This document shows positions 41,232 to 53,280 of a DNA stretch of 64,000 nt, piece after piece (positions within the stretch are counted from its first letter, which is position 1; each line of letters starts with the position of its first letter). Source of the DNA: Procambarus clarkii (Eukaryota; Arthropoda; Malacostraca; Decapoda; Cambaridae); the NCBI RefSeq assembly GCF_040958095.1, contig NC_091228.1:6495200-6559199 (forward strand). The letters run 5' to 3'. Made by a program: the position numbers and the translations under genes. The notes beneath the pieces are model-generated. The model ran no database searches. It saw nothing but the letters and a program-made list of their open reading frames with translations, and was not told where the DNA came from.

Positions 41232-41960
41232 GGAAGGAGGCAGTCTGTGGTAGCTGTTTAACTCCCAAGTACCTATTTACTGCTATGTCAACAGGGGGCA
41301 TCAGGTGTGAAAGAAACTCTACCCATTTGTTGACCAGACCACACACTAGAAGTTGAAGGGACGACGACGTTTCGGTCCGTCCTGGACCATTCTCAAGTCG
41401 ATTGTGTCGTCCAACCCGTTCTCGCAAATTCGTAAAGTCAATATTGACTTATTAACTACGTGCATAGGTGATATACTAAACATAATAGATACCCCTAAAA
41501 AGATTCATAGAAAACACCTACCTTACCTAACCTTGTTAGTATCTTAAGATAAGCATCTTATTGCTTCGTAATTACAGTTATTACTTAACCTATACCTATT
41601 ATAGGTTAGGTAATAATTGTAATTACGAAGCAATAAGATGCTTATCTTAACATACTAACTAGGTAAGGTCGGTGTTTTCTTTGAATCTTTTTAAGGGTAT
41701 CTATTATGTTAAGTATGTCACCTATGCACATATTTAATAAGTCAATATTGACTTATTAAATTTGCGAGAACGGGTTCCACCAATCGAGTTGAGAATGGTC
41801 CAGGACGGACCGAAACGTCGTCGTCCCTTCAACTTCTAGTGTGTGGTCTGGTCAACATACGTCAGCCACGTTATTGTGACTCATCGTCTACCCATTTGTT
41901 TCCACTTCGACCGGGAATCGAACCCGGGCTCTTAGGACTACGATCCCCGAGCGCTGTTCG
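41232..41960 (-). mobile_element. SINE interrupted by a palindromic element
   Basis: The SINE body (AAGTACCTATTTACTGCTAT) lies at 41232-41331. It resumes at 41887 with the tRNA-like head (ACCGGGAATCGAACCCGGG, B box in reverse; anticodon loop with CGT). The insertion splits it at TCTACCCATTTGTT. Confidence 0.75.
41332..41886. mobile_element. 555-bp palindromic foldback element with 14-bp target duplication
   Basis: The outer arms are GACCAGACCACACACTAGAA and ACGACGTTTCGGTCCGTCCT with reverse complements at the right. The inner arms contain AGTCAATATTGACTTATTAA and AATTACGAAGCAATAAGATG. The palindrome centre is near 41593. TCTACCCATTTGTT is directly duplicated at 41318-41331 and 41887-41900. 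The right end has an extra ACGTTATTGTGACTCATCG. Confidence 0.9.
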
Positions 41961-42317
41961 TTTTCTGTTCGTGGGTACTCTGGTTGGTTAGGTTAAGGCA
42001 CGTTAGTACAAGACAGTTTCTTTATACTGTTAACGCTCGCGAAACCGGACTGCCTTAATAACCCCAACGGCTTGATAGCCCTTAATCCCTTAACCGAACA
42101 CCCCCCCCCCCCCCCCCCTTAACAGGCATGTGAAATGAAAGTAGATTTTTGCACAGTGACCTTGACCAACAAGCCAAGTATATTTAGTTCTAGATTAGAG
42201 TGACCGAAAAAAACAAAGTGGTCAGTATCCGCTTCGTCACCCCGTCCCGATGGCGGCATTTTGGTTTCAAGGTGAAGGTAGCTGGAAGCCGCTAACCTGC
42301 AGAGACACGCTCGCTCT

Positions 42318-42490
42318 CACACACACCCGCATGCGGGCTCCCACACACCCGCATGTGGGCTTCCCACACACCCGCATGCGGGCTTCCCACACACCCGCAT
42401 GCGGGCTTCCCACACACCCGCATGCGGGCTTCCACACACCCGCATGCGGGCTTCCACACACCCGCATGCGGGCTTCCCACACACCTACCC
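42318..42490. repeat. 23-bp minisatellite with CCCGCATGCGGG palindrome
   Basis: About seven units of CACACACCCGCATGCGGGCT plus TCC. Each unit carries a perfect 12-bp palindrome, so the array has hairpin potential in every unit. Confidence 0.92.
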
Positions 42491-42619
42491 AAGATAGGAC
42501 AGAGCTGGGACCCTGGATGAAGCACAGTTAAGGACACATGCCCAGGAATGCAACCCTGGAATATGCGAAGTTATATCCCACAGGATGAGGCGCAAGGAGT
42601 CCAAGACCAGGTCAACTAA

Positions 42620-42880
42620 GACATCTGGATCGTGATTCATCAAGCACTTGTATCTCGACTTGCAAAACCTGTATATCTTTCCTGGATCATAGCGACTTTG
42701 TATTTAACCAATAATTTAATTTGAACCGTTGAGAGGTTGTTCTCGGCCCATTGTTATTGTTATGCACAACCCATTAATTCTCAAGCACTTTACTAAAAGG
42801 AAACTAAATCGCCATGATTGATTAAAGATTTAGAAGCTTCGTAAGTGGACACGTAAATGCCTGATCGATCCTGTGTTGAC
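42620..42880. repeat. diverged MITE-like sequence
   Basis: GTGATTCATCAAGCACTTGT, CTGTATATCTTTCCTGG and CATTGTTATTGTTATGCACA resemble the order of motifs in the MITE at 31202-31463, with inverted ends AAGCACTT. It is weakly conserved. Confidence 0.35.
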
Positions 42881-43844
42881 GCCACTGGCGTCAAAACTTG
42901 ACGCCAGAGTCGCACATCACCGGAATAACGCCTGGCCAGATTTTCCCGATAAAATCTCATTGAGTAGGCAAAGACGTCTTTGTTACACGATGAAGGTGCG
43001 CTACAGCCAGCGAGGCGAGCACAGAACGAGAACCTGCCACTTGGAGTATAATCACCACCAGGAACCTGAAGACTGCGCCGCAGACGGACTAAGATGGTGA
43101 AGCTGAGGATGGTGAGGCTGAGGATGGTGAAGCTGAGGATGGTGAGTGAAGGGCCGGGATTTAAGGGACTGGTGGAGACGGAGGTCAAAGAGAAGGGGAA
43201 CCCGCAGCATCTTGGATGCATGAAACTTATTTTCTTTTGTCTTCACTGGTGCACACGAATACGTGTGCTGTCATGTACTTGGTGCAGTCATTAGTTTTCT
43301 CTATTATGCGCCCCATACCCATCCCGTGGGCGGTGGGGGAGAAAGGGTTACAGAGACACATAATGGGTTCAGGAACTAAACCCCATAGTTCATGCAAATA
43401 ACAATCTTGTGAAGCTAATTACACAACTTTATTTTGAATACATGCAAATACATACATATATACTCGAAGTCAGATTTGCAATGATTTAAATGTTTCAAGG
43501 TAACTTTTTGTTCTCTTGAAACAACGAAGTCGTCTCCCTCCCTTGTGCGAACACGAAGTCAACTGTATTCCTCATAGGCACCTTGAAGTCGAACAACTGG
43601 AGAATGTACAACAGCCATGCACTATACACAGTCACTACAGTCAGTGACCTCGCCACTAGCAGCAGAACAAACTTTCCCAACAGTCCAGCACCTAGGCTAG
43701 ACTGTTCACTAGAACATCTGATCACACGAACAAATTATACTTGGGTGAAAAAAAAGGACGCGACGATTTACGAACGCAAGAATGCGTGATATGTTGTTGA
43801 CAGGGTTGTATTGGGCAGCAGCAGCTGCAAGAACAACAGCCTGG

Positions 43845-43965
43845 CTTCCTGGGCAGCTGGAAGGCTGTTGTTGTTTTAGATTCAGCTACTCTGAACAAAA
43901 TGTCCATGTAGCACGGGCTATGGTGAGCCCGTAAACTGGTCTCGCCATAGCCCGTGTAGGCACGT
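43845..43965 (-). repeat. GGGCTCACCATAGCCC family copy
   Basis: Reverse copy: TTTAGATTCAGCTACTCTG and TAGCACGGGCTATGGTGAGC, then a second CGCCATAGCCCGTG. Confidence 0.75.
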
Positions 43966-44339
43966 GGGACCTCCTCACTCTGGTCATTGATATACTTCCA
44001 CACGAGGCCATAATAAAATGCCTCCTCTAAAACGGCTAAATATTTACAGTTTAGTATTTTAATATTCCACCACACACGTGAACAGTAATGGAAATGTTGC
44101 GATATTTGAAATATGTACACAGATATAATTCTAAGCGAGCCCAGGAGGCATGGCAGGAAGTGCAACATAGCCTGATTGAAAAGCAGAGGCGCAATAGATG
44201 CGCCGAGAGAGAACTATCAACATTGTGGTCTAAGACATTGTTTGAGTTAGGAAAACACTATTTGTCAAATATTGATACTCTTCTTAAAAGATTTCCCCAT
44301 TTTGCACCCGCAAGATAACGTAAGCTTTTAAGGGTTGAT

Positions 44340-44545
44340 AGATGTTAATCTTCTTGCTTGAGGAGCTGTTCACTTGAGACAGTTAAGCAAGTCCCAGCTG
44401 TGTCTGGGTACAAGTGACAGGATGAACAACCCAGCGGGTTTTCTTCCTATTGGGGAGTGTTGTACATGCTGCTATGGCGGTGTGTCCACTCAAGATGAGT
44501 GACGCTGCCGAATAAACTCGCCCCTCTGGGCAAAATTTAAATTTA
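44340..44545 (-). repeat. single-unit relative of the 51-bp minisatellite locus
   Basis: On the minus strand it reads GGGGCGAGTTTATTCGGCAG, one unit (GCGTCACTCATCTTGAGTGG), then CAGCATGTACAACACTCCCC and CACAGCTGGGACTTGCTTAA. These match both flanks of the array at 26797-28020. Confidence 0.85.
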
Positions 44546-44559
44546 GACTGTTGAGCACT

Positions 44560-44770
44560 CTCCCTATACACACAAGGGGCATAACTAGCTGACCTCTCAG
44601 TGTTCAAGAGAGAACTTAATAAACACCTCCAAAGGATATCTGATTAACCAGACTGTGATTCATACGCGAGGCCGAGAACAAATGAGTTGCCTAGTTGACC
44701 AGACCACCAACAAGGTGGTCTGGTCGGAGACAGAGCCGCGGGGACGCTGATCCTCGGAAGCAACGCATGA
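44560..44770 (+). mobile_element. LINE C-terminal fragment
   Basis: The frame reads RELNKHLQRISD then PDCDSYARPRTNELPS-like residues, the typical C-terminus of CR1-type LINE ORF2. It is followed by GGTCTGGTCGGAGACAGAGC. Confidence 0.55.
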
Positions 44771-44835
44771 TAAAACGTGGTAATTAACGATAACATTTAT
44801 CTAAAAACGTTCAGAAGGCGAGGCTAGGCAGTTGT

Positions 44836-45790
44836 ACTCGTCTAGTTGTGCTTGCGGGAGTCGAGCTTCGGCTCTCTGGTCCCGCCTCTCAACTGTCAAT
44901 CGACCGATGTACACCTCTGTGTACATTCCTGTGTACACTTCTCTGTGTACACAGGAACAGTACACAAATAATGTCTGACGACCTAACGTTTAAGGAGCAT
45001 AAACAAGCAAATATTGCGTCAGCCAGAAAAATGATAGAATGGATTACGAGAACTTTCAAGTCCAGGGATCCCATCACAATGGTTGTACTCTTCAAGTCAC
45101 TTGTGTTGTCCCGTCTTGAGTACTGCTCAGTACTCACTTCCCCCCTTCAGAGCAGGAGAGATTGCTGAAATAGGGGGAATACAGAGAACATATACGGCAC
45201 GCATAGACGATATGAAACACCTAAATTATTGGGATCGTCTCAAAGCTCTCCAAATGTACTCTCTAGAGAGGAGACGAGAGAGATATAAAATAATATACAC
45301 GTGGGAAAATACTGGAGGGACAGGTCCCAAATCTACACAGTAAAATAACAACGTACTGGAGTGAACGATATGGAAGAAAATGTAAGATTGAACCAGTGAA
45401 GAGCAGAGGTGCCATAGGCACAATCAGAGAACACTGTATAAACATCAGAGGTCCGCGGTTGTTCAACGTCCTCCCAGCGACTATTAGAAATATTGCCGGA
45501 ACAACCGTGGACATCTTCAAGAAAAAACTGGACTGTTTTCTAAGAGAAGTTCCGGATCAGCCGGGCTGTGGTGGGTATGTGGGCCTGCGGGCCGGGCTTG
45601 GGGAGTAGAAGAACTCCCAGAACCCCATCAAGCAGGTATATGTGGGCCTGCGGGCCGCTCCAAACAACAGCCTGGTGGACCAAACTCTCACAAGTCGAGC
45701 CTGGCCTCGGGCCGGGCTTGGGGAGTAGAAGAACTTCCAGAACCCCATCAAGCTGGTATCAAGCAAGTACACGCCCGAACATACAAATAT
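44836..45790 (+). mobile_element. LINE reverse transcriptase C-terminus (frameshifted)
   Basis: Three frames in series cover it. Around 44971-45160 is LTFKEHKQANIASARKMIEW and FKSLVLSRLEYCS. Around 45165-45300 is MKHLNYWDRLKALQMYSLER then RRERYKIIYTWE. Around 45396-45608 is IRGPRLFNVLPATIRNIAGT then DIFKKKLDCFLREVPDQPG. This is the thumb and C-terminal region of a CR1/L2-like LINE. A duplicated segment (GGGCCGGGCTTGGGGAGTAG) lies at 45590 and 45710. Confidence 0.8.
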
Positions 45791-46299
45791 GAACGCGTGT
45801 AAGGATGCAAACGTGTTTATCTGATTTAGTCGCATTATAAAGTGTGTGGCGCTCGACCGCTCGTAGGGCTCTCTCTTCTCCCTCCACCTCGTGCTCCTCA
45901 AAGGGGCTTTCGCGCGCTCTCATACACTATGAAAGTGGGTGGAACCCGCCCGTCTGAAGCGACTCACCCGCGCCAGCTGGCCGGACCTACACTACCGGTT
46001 AAGCCAACACCACACACACGCTATACCAACACACCAGGTGTGACGCAGGTGCATGACGGCGTCTCTCAGTCGAGTTAAAGCCCAACACTGGAAGGGTGAC
46101 CGCTCGTAGAGCCTCGCCCACCACTCTAGCGGGACCTGGATAATTCAGGACAGCCGCCCTGTCCCCCCCCCCCCGATAACGGTATACCAGAAACAAACAG
46201 CGGAAAGAAAACTGTTCCGCCTATCACCCAGCTTCCAACACAATAGTCTCTGTTCGCCTGTGTGTCTGCTAGCGGACTCCCAGAATACTGCTCGTGTAC

Positions 46300-47340
46300 G
46301 GCTTCCCACAACCATATTTTGCACTATTTGATCGTTAATATACCTCTTCTACCCATTGACATCTTTCCTTTCCACTGACACTACCTCCACCCACTCGCCA
46401 CGGTAGACTCCACAGGCCCAACATACGTGTAAGCCACTAACCTTTCAGTGCAGAGAAAGTTTCTGCCTGGCCAGTGACGTCACACTAGTTTTCACTCTCG
46501 GGGGGAAGGGGGAGGGGAGGGGAGGGGGTCTGTCGTCGTCAACTGTGGGTCGAGGCCGCCCACGAGTGCAGGCCCTACCTAGGTCGAGGCCGCCCATATA
46601 TCTTAAATCTAGTGGACTGATTTAAGTAACATTAAATAATTACAGCAACAGCTATAGGAACTTGTCTAGTAGGCCTATGTAAACATCTGAAATAGGTCAA
46701 ACTTTAGCTGGCAGATATTTGTGAACATTTTTATTCATTATGCGGAGTGCACAGCATTGCTATTTCAACACAACAAATTGCAGAATTATGCTGCTCATTT
46801 ACGACCATGCACCATAACTGTCTTGAAACAGTTGCTAACAATGGTCACTGCTTACCCAACTCCCACACCCAAGGCTGCCTCGAATTAGTATCTATAAAAC
46901 AAGTCGCAGCTTGCATTGTCTCCAAGATGGTTCGCCAAAGGGGTTTAAACCCTACTCTAGACAATTTGTCGAAACGCCTTTCTGTATATGAGGATTTGAC
47001 CGTAATCCATTATTTATAACCATATTTATACTTATGAGACTAGTTTTCAGCGATTTCATAAATATTTTTATTTTTGCAAAGTCACTAATCATCCCCAGTG
47101 CTCCTGACCTATAATAATATAGGTCAGAATAGGAATAATACTAACAGCAAAGCCAATTTAACAATCTACGTCATTAACGTTTTTCAACGTTGAATTCACG
47201 TACATAACTATGAATCAAGGTCCAGAGCCACTCTCGGATAGTGTGCCCACTCAAGTGTGGCCGCTAGACCTAAATGGGTGCAATAACTGTCCCCCGCCTC
47301 CTGTTGTGATGTGATCTACGAAGGTCTCTCAGGACACGAC
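46300..47340. other. no gene recognised
   Basis: The longest frame (46747-47019, plus, 90 residues) has no motif I recognise and no clear splice context. CT/GT-rich sequence is at 46490-46530. Nothing else is supported. Confidence 0.3.
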
Positions 47341-47357
47341 GTCATATGGTTAGATAA

Positions 47358-47430
47358 AACAATCACAAACCACGTGGCCCCACGTGGTTTGTGATTGTTG
47401 ACCCCACAGCCCCTTCACGTGGGGCTGTGT
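47358..47430. repeat. 20-bp-stem hairpin and adjacent second hairpin
   Basis: CAATCACAAACCACGTGG at 47360-47377 pairs with 47380-47397 across a 2-nt loop. A second inverted repeat, CACAGCCCC/GGGGCTGTG, lies at about 47405-47429. Confidence 0.85.
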
Positions 47431-47737
47431 GGTCCTCGGGTTCTGTATACAGACACATATAGCTAGCTACACGGGTCTCTGTATGGCAAGGTAATTAGGA
47501 TCAACAACCCGTTGGACGTTCTTCTCACTGGACTTTAGCCTTTTTATGCACCCCCCATATCCTTCCCATGGACGGTGGTGGCAAGGGTTATCGAGGCGCA
47601 TAATGGGCTCTGAAATGACCTCATCAGTGGCTGGTGTCACCACTACGACGGCAATAACACACAGGATGCGACGCGGTCTGGTAAAACTCCAACATCGATC
47701 TTAAAAAACTAAACACTAACAAGGCGTAAGTACTCAC

Positions 47738-48012
47738 TGTGAGGTGTGCCGCCGGAGGCTGGGTGTGGAGCAAGAGAGTGGTGCAAGTGGCGTTTCTGAT
47801 GGCACACGCGAAATCAAGCAGTAACTACCAGTGTAACAAAGGCTGCGAGCTTTTCCCCACACACACACAACTGGCAGTCGTTTCTCGTCGTCAGTAGTGG
47901 AGCTCGCGGCACTAATAGCAAACAGGTGTAGTGTCACTCCAACAACACTATAATCAAACTTCTTGTTTATATACAAATCTCGAGTGAAAGCTATACCGTT
48001 AGTCTTATGCAA
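47738..48012 (-). CDS. possible first exon, unknown protein (weak)
   Basis: An open frame from ATG at 48012 contains a hydrophobic stretch (VVGVTLHLFAISAASS) resembling a signal peptide, then a basic segment, and ends at a good donor (CTCACA/GTGAGT). No matching downstream exon was identified and the residues match no family I know. It may be chance. Confidence 0.18.
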
Positions 48013-48479
48013 TATTCCTCTTCAGTCGTCTTTTTCTGGAGTGTGTAAATACCGAGGAATGCACTTACCGTCTCACAAGATATGTATTGACAACAACAAT
48101 GGGGTCGTTGACATGTTGCATGCCCTTGGTGAGGGAACTTACGAGGTAGCGAGAAGCCACGTGGCTGTGTTTACAATGACAAGCAACAGACAAGGCGGAT
48201 GCCACTCTACGAGGTCATGACCGGATAACTGACCTTCACACTCTTGGACTCTTTACACGGAGTCAACAAGTCATTCATGACATAACCATCTTATATATAA
48301 CTATTGACGTCTCTTTGTCAAGCGTTTACACAAAGCGTTGACTGGTTTCAAAGCTCAGAATGATATATATTCTTGAATGAGAACGGTTGTGCACGGCCCA
48401 GGAAACGAGGCTGTTGTTCGTCGGGCCCTCAGCACCACGGCAGCTATACTGACTGTCGACTGCCTGGGAGTCTCCCTTC

Positions 48480-48720
48480 ACCACCACCCCCCGCCCCACC
48501 CTCAACCCCTTTCCCCCCTGTCACGCCCCCTCACAAACCGACTCAACCATGCCAAGAACTACCACTCTCCCCTACCTCTCACTCCACCACTCTTCTCTAT
48601 CTCTCACTCCACCACTCGCCTCTACCAATCACTACACCACGCTCCCCCTATCTCTCACTGCATCACCCCCTCCCTCACCCCCAACGCCTCCCACTTGACC
48701 CTCCCCCATCACCCGACTGG
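48480..48720 (+). repeat. C-rich low-complexity tract
   Basis: Degenerate CACTCCACCACTC-type repeats, open in two frames as Pro/Ser/His-rich peptides. No gene supported. Confidence 0.6.
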
Positions 48721-49065
48721 AGGCGTACAGGACCTCTGGGACATATTGACAGGCTATAGTGCTCCTTGACCGTCCAGCTGTACAAAATAAAATTATTTAC
48801 CACCGTCTCCTCCAGGCCGGCAGACGAACCTCTTAGATCTTCTTCCATTCCAAGTTTGCTATTATTCAATCTCAATGTCATCTATTTTCTATTTGAGTGA
48901 GCTCCAATATGCAATATTGCATTGTTATATATATATAACAGTTGCAGTGCAATGGCTCTTTTACAGTGCTGTATTTACAAAGATATATTAGGTGTACATA
49001 TAATTAACTTTATCGGGGGACAGGCAGCCACTGTATATATACACGTTTGGTTTGTCAGTAATTCA

Positions 49066-49240
49066 ACCCTCCCCCAGGGTCGAATTACTGAAACTCCCAA
49101 GGATGCAACCCCACAACAAACTTCTGGGTACCTATATACTGCTAGGTAAGCAGATGCATTAGGTGATAGGCAACACGCCCAACCATATCTGTCCGCACCT
49201 GGGATTCGACCTCTGAATTCCCGTTTGCGAGTCGTGAATT
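49066..49240 (-). mobile_element. degenerate tRNA-derived SINE
   Basis: The body TGGGTACCTATATACTGCTA and a reverse tRNA-like head (CCTGGGATTCGACCTCTG) are present but diverged. Confidence 0.5.
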
Positions 49241-49849
49241 GTTAATGTAATAATCTCTATTGAGATTTGATAGACCTTCTGCAATAATTTTTTACGCTAC
49301 CGCTCACAGGATGAGTATGGGGTGCACAATAAACTAGCCGCCGCCAGCGGCAACAATAAAATAAAATAAAATGAGTAGAGACCTTGCAATACTCCCTGGA
49401 CAACCTGCAGCCAAAGGTCAGCCAAAGGTCAGCTAGACCTCTTCATAAAGCTTGCGATCTGTGAAGGGCTTTTGTGCAGTCCGTAGAAGTCTTTTGCGCT
49501 ACAAAAATAAACTCACAGGATGAGTATGGTGTGCACAATAAACTAGGCTCCTCTGATGGGAACACTCTGGTCAAGTCAGGAAAGGTCACATCAGGTCAGG
49601 TCAAGCGGCCATCACCACATTTAGATAAGTCAAAAGTAAGTGAATTTATCAGATTTATTACTAGGAGGGATACCCTGCTGTGCTCGGGTCGACCTGGGTA
49701 CCAGAGATATGCGTGTGTTTTTCTGTCTGCCACTCCCTCCCTCTCTTGTTGAGTCAACCTATGAAGCACTACATGTGGGAGTCAAACAATGAAGCACTAC
49801 ACGTGAATCAACCTATGCAGCACCGGAAAGCCACTACAAGTCCACTACG

Positions 49850-49912
49850 GGCTCACCATAGCCCGTGCTGCTTGGGACTTTTGTTCAGAGTAGCTGAATC
49901 TAAAATAACAAG
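49850..49912 (+). repeat. GGGCTCACCATAGCCC family copy
   Basis: ACGGGCTCACCATAGCCCGT then CAGAGTAGCTGAATCTAAAA, as at 39455-39500. Confidence 0.75.
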
Positions 49913-50099
49913 AAGCCACTACCAGAATTGTTAGCCATCTGGCGTAGCACAGAGAACACAGAAGCCAAGACACAGAGCATGACAGCGAGGTGTGAGGAGG
50001 AAGAGAAGCGCCACGCGGGCGGAGTCGCCGAGGAAGTAATCACATCTGCAGGAGAGATGATAAAACACGTTTGCGAACTTTCACCAGAAAGGCAAGGGC

Positions 50100-50225
50100 C
50101 GTGAGGCGGAGTGTGTGAGGCGGGGTGTGTGGGAAGGTGTGTGTGGGGAGGTGTGTGTGGGGAGGTGTGTGTGGGGAGGTGTGTGTGGGGAGGTGTGTGT
50201 GGGGAGGTGCGTGTGAGGGGGTGTA
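50100..50225 (+). repeat. 14-bp G/T minisatellite
   Basis: About eight units of GTGTGTGGGGAGGT. Confidence 0.92.
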
Positions 50226-50677
50226 CAAAGAGCCTTCAGCACGTTAGTGTCCAGCTTCATCACCGGTCCCTTTAAGAGCCACGAGCCATTAACACCTCAC
50301 AGTGAGGGTCACCGACCATAACCGGAGTGCTAATGAGGCAGGTAAATATGCCGGATGAAGCAGCTGCCTGTTAGGCCAAACGTAACAGGCAAAAACAGCT
50401 TCTGACACATCTTGAAGTGTGTCCTACTTCTCGATGTATACCAAGAGAGTACTTTAGTAATCAACATTGTTCAGGACTAAGGTAGACTTATTAGTGTGTC
50501 AAACCCAAGTGGACGTCTTAAACACCTCCAACAGTTGTTCTTGTTGACTGAGAAGCGCCGATGATCCAGGAAGCGGATGCAATAGGCCCAAAGTCCAATA
50601 CCAAAAAACTTAAACAAAAAAATACGCTGTCAATCATATATTGAGTCGCACTAATGAACACAGGACCACGAGAGAAT

Positions 50678-50855
50678 ATGATGACCAAACCACTCATTAG
50701 AAGATGGAGAAACGATGTTTCGGTCCGTCCTGGACCATTGTGTGTGTATGACCAAACTACTTGAACCAAATCCGACCGAAACGTCGTAGTTTCTCCATTT
50801 TTTGAAGTGTTGTTTGATCATCATATCTTCAGATACGTTATTGTGACTCATCGAC
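50678..50855. mobile_element. diverged foldback element
   Basis: TGACCAAACCACTCATTAGA, GTTTCGGTCCGTCCTGGACC and later CCGACCGAAACGTCGTAGTT form inverted arms. It ends ACGTTATTGTGACTCATCG like the element at 41332-41886. Confidence 0.7.
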
Positions 50856-50970
50856 AACACAAAAGGATATTAATTTAAATAGGACACACAATGCTATAAA
50901 AAAAACTTATCAACTTAGGTCGCCACCTCAATTCTTTAGCTATGAAAGAGAATGTCTACCTTGGGTCTAC

Positions 50971-51087
50971 CTTCACCCAACTTTTCAACATGACACATGG
51001 GTGGTATGCGACTGTCGCAGGCTGGTCGGAAGTCGGTCAAACGGCCTCCACCCCTTGAAGAACTATCGGCACCTACAGTGACGAAGT
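50971..51087 (-). CDS. candidate internal exon of an unknown gene
   Basis: A strong acceptor (GCTATTTCAG) is followed by an open frame reading FVTVGADSSSRGGGRLTDF, RPACDSRIPPMCHVEKLGEG and donors GAAG/GTAGAC (50971) or CAAG/GTAGAC (50960). The region is not obviously repetitive and has two cysteines in a compact CDSRIPPMC motif. I do not recognise the family and found no partner exon. Confidence 0.28.
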
Positions 51088-51109
51088 CTGAAATAGCAGT
51101 TTTCATATT

Positions 51110-53280
51110 TTCGTAATATTACTTTTCTGAGAGAGCGAGAGCGAGACCGGCCCAGGCCCCACCTGGTACAATGGTACGGAATAAAGAATAATGGAAGTTA
51201 AATTATGTTAAGTACTGTTTAGCATGAAGCATGTATATGATTTACTGATTCGATAGTTTTAATTTAGCTTGTTTTTTTTTTAATTTCTGCTTAAGCATTG
51301 TCGGTCACGGGAAGATAATATAAGCTGAAACAACAAGTACATTTTAATCTTAAAAATAATTCAGAACTACTGATAAATCAGCAATTATATTTAAAATTCT
51401 GAACGTTATCAAAGACTAAAATAAACTCTTAGTGTACATGTACAGAGGAACGGGGAGCATCTCTGTATTCCTTTTCAGAGTATATGAGATGTTAATGTCC
51501 TGTTTAATCAGATTTTACTTCAAGAGTAATGGTCATATTTTTAACATCAATAAGTTGAGTACAAAATAAAATTAAGGATATTATTAAAAACAAAAGTACA
51601 GAACTCTCGAGAAATAATAGTTAAATATTCTTGCGATTTGTATGTTAAAAACATCGTTTTAACTTTGCATAGTTTCTCCCAAATAAATTTTTAGCATTTA
51701 TTTCACTGTGATATTATTCGACATTTTCCTCCAGACAAAACAACTCATGCCTTTATTGACTAGAAATGCGCTAAGGGTAGACAAAAAATTCATGGGTAGA
51801 AACATATATTAAAAGAAAAATACAGGTCATTTTGATTAAATACTGAACTGACATGATAGCCTGGGTGATTATGTATACTAAACCACGGCTATGATGCACA
51901 GGGTGGCTATGTATACTGAACCACAACTGACGATCCACTGGGTGATTATGCATACTGAACCCCGTTGAGGATTGACTGGGTGACTATGGATACTGAACCA
52001 TCCATGACTGCAGGGTAGTTTCTTGTCTAGATGCTTAGTCTGAGGAGTTCTCTTCGGAGTAAGTTATTAAAATGACTGTGTAAAGGTAGAGAGTTACAGT
52101 TATTAATAAGTTCCTTTTTATTTATCTTACAGCAAATATTCCTGAATTCATTAATCTATTACAGAAAACGTTTAGGCTTGCTATAAGTTTAGATTAACTT
52201 AAAATTCATGCACAAATTATCACTCAATAGAAGAATATTTTATTGTTCAATAAAGAATTATGCACCATAAAGCAAATAATAGCTTTTAACCCCAAGAGGT
52301 ATTATAAGTGCATTAGATTTTGAAGTTATAAAGTTAAAACTTCAGAAAGTTTTTAAGTTTCTATAATTATATTATAGGAGAAAGTCAAGTAGGCAGATAA
52401 CTATAAAAAAGTCTAAAAAATATACTACCTGTTTTATGGCAAATAAATATACAGTATACTGTTTTATGGCAAAAATAAATAATAAATATGACAATAAATA
52501 TACTGTTTTATGGCAAATAGTTCATTAGGGGGAAAGAAATATTTTATATAACAAAGCCGAGCGACAAATGGATAATTTTCTTAACAGAGTTTTTTAACTG
52601 TCATGAAAATAATTATACAACAATAGATAACATAATGTACAGTCCATCCACACTGTAATTAGTTGTTAAACTTGAAGTCATATGTTACAGGATATCTAGA
52701 GCAGTCAGCATAAATTGAAGTTTTATTAGATTGAAAATGTTCAAGTTCCTTTGCACATTTAACTGAAAAATTAACTTAGAACTGAAAAATGCATTAAGTT
52801 TCTTACGGCAATATTCTTTACAACTTGTAGACACATACAAATGATAAGATTCCATTTCAGTTCAATAATAAACCTAAAAACATGCTTTGATCGACGGTAA
52901 AAATGCATTTCGCTTGTAGACACTTATGTGTCATTCTCTGAATAATAAACGTCCATAATGTACACAACTTAGTCGCATGTTGGCCATGGAATAGTACTCG
53001 CACCTTGTTCATGTACAAGGAAAACTAGGCTCAAAAATTTAGACTGATAATTATGTAGTACAGTAAATACTAATTTCATGTTTAAGTTTACTGGAAATAG
53101 TAATATAAATCTCAAAAGGATAGTGCAGCTTAGGCTGTTTACCCCTTCTAAATTGTAATATAAATATATTGAATCGTGTTGTGTAGTAATTCTATATTAA
53201 AAAAATTTAGTTCAATAAAACAAATCTGCGAATGATTAATTCCAGTGATATTAAAAACAAAGTTATACTATTCCATGTTC
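51110..53280. other. AT-rich region without recognised genes
   Basis: No supported exon. A degenerate 45-bp tandem repeat (GGGTGATTATGTATACT..AACCA), about four units, is at 51860-52000. Three copies of ACTGTTTTATGGCAAA lie at 52430-52520. Otherwise nothing notable. Confidence 0.45.
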
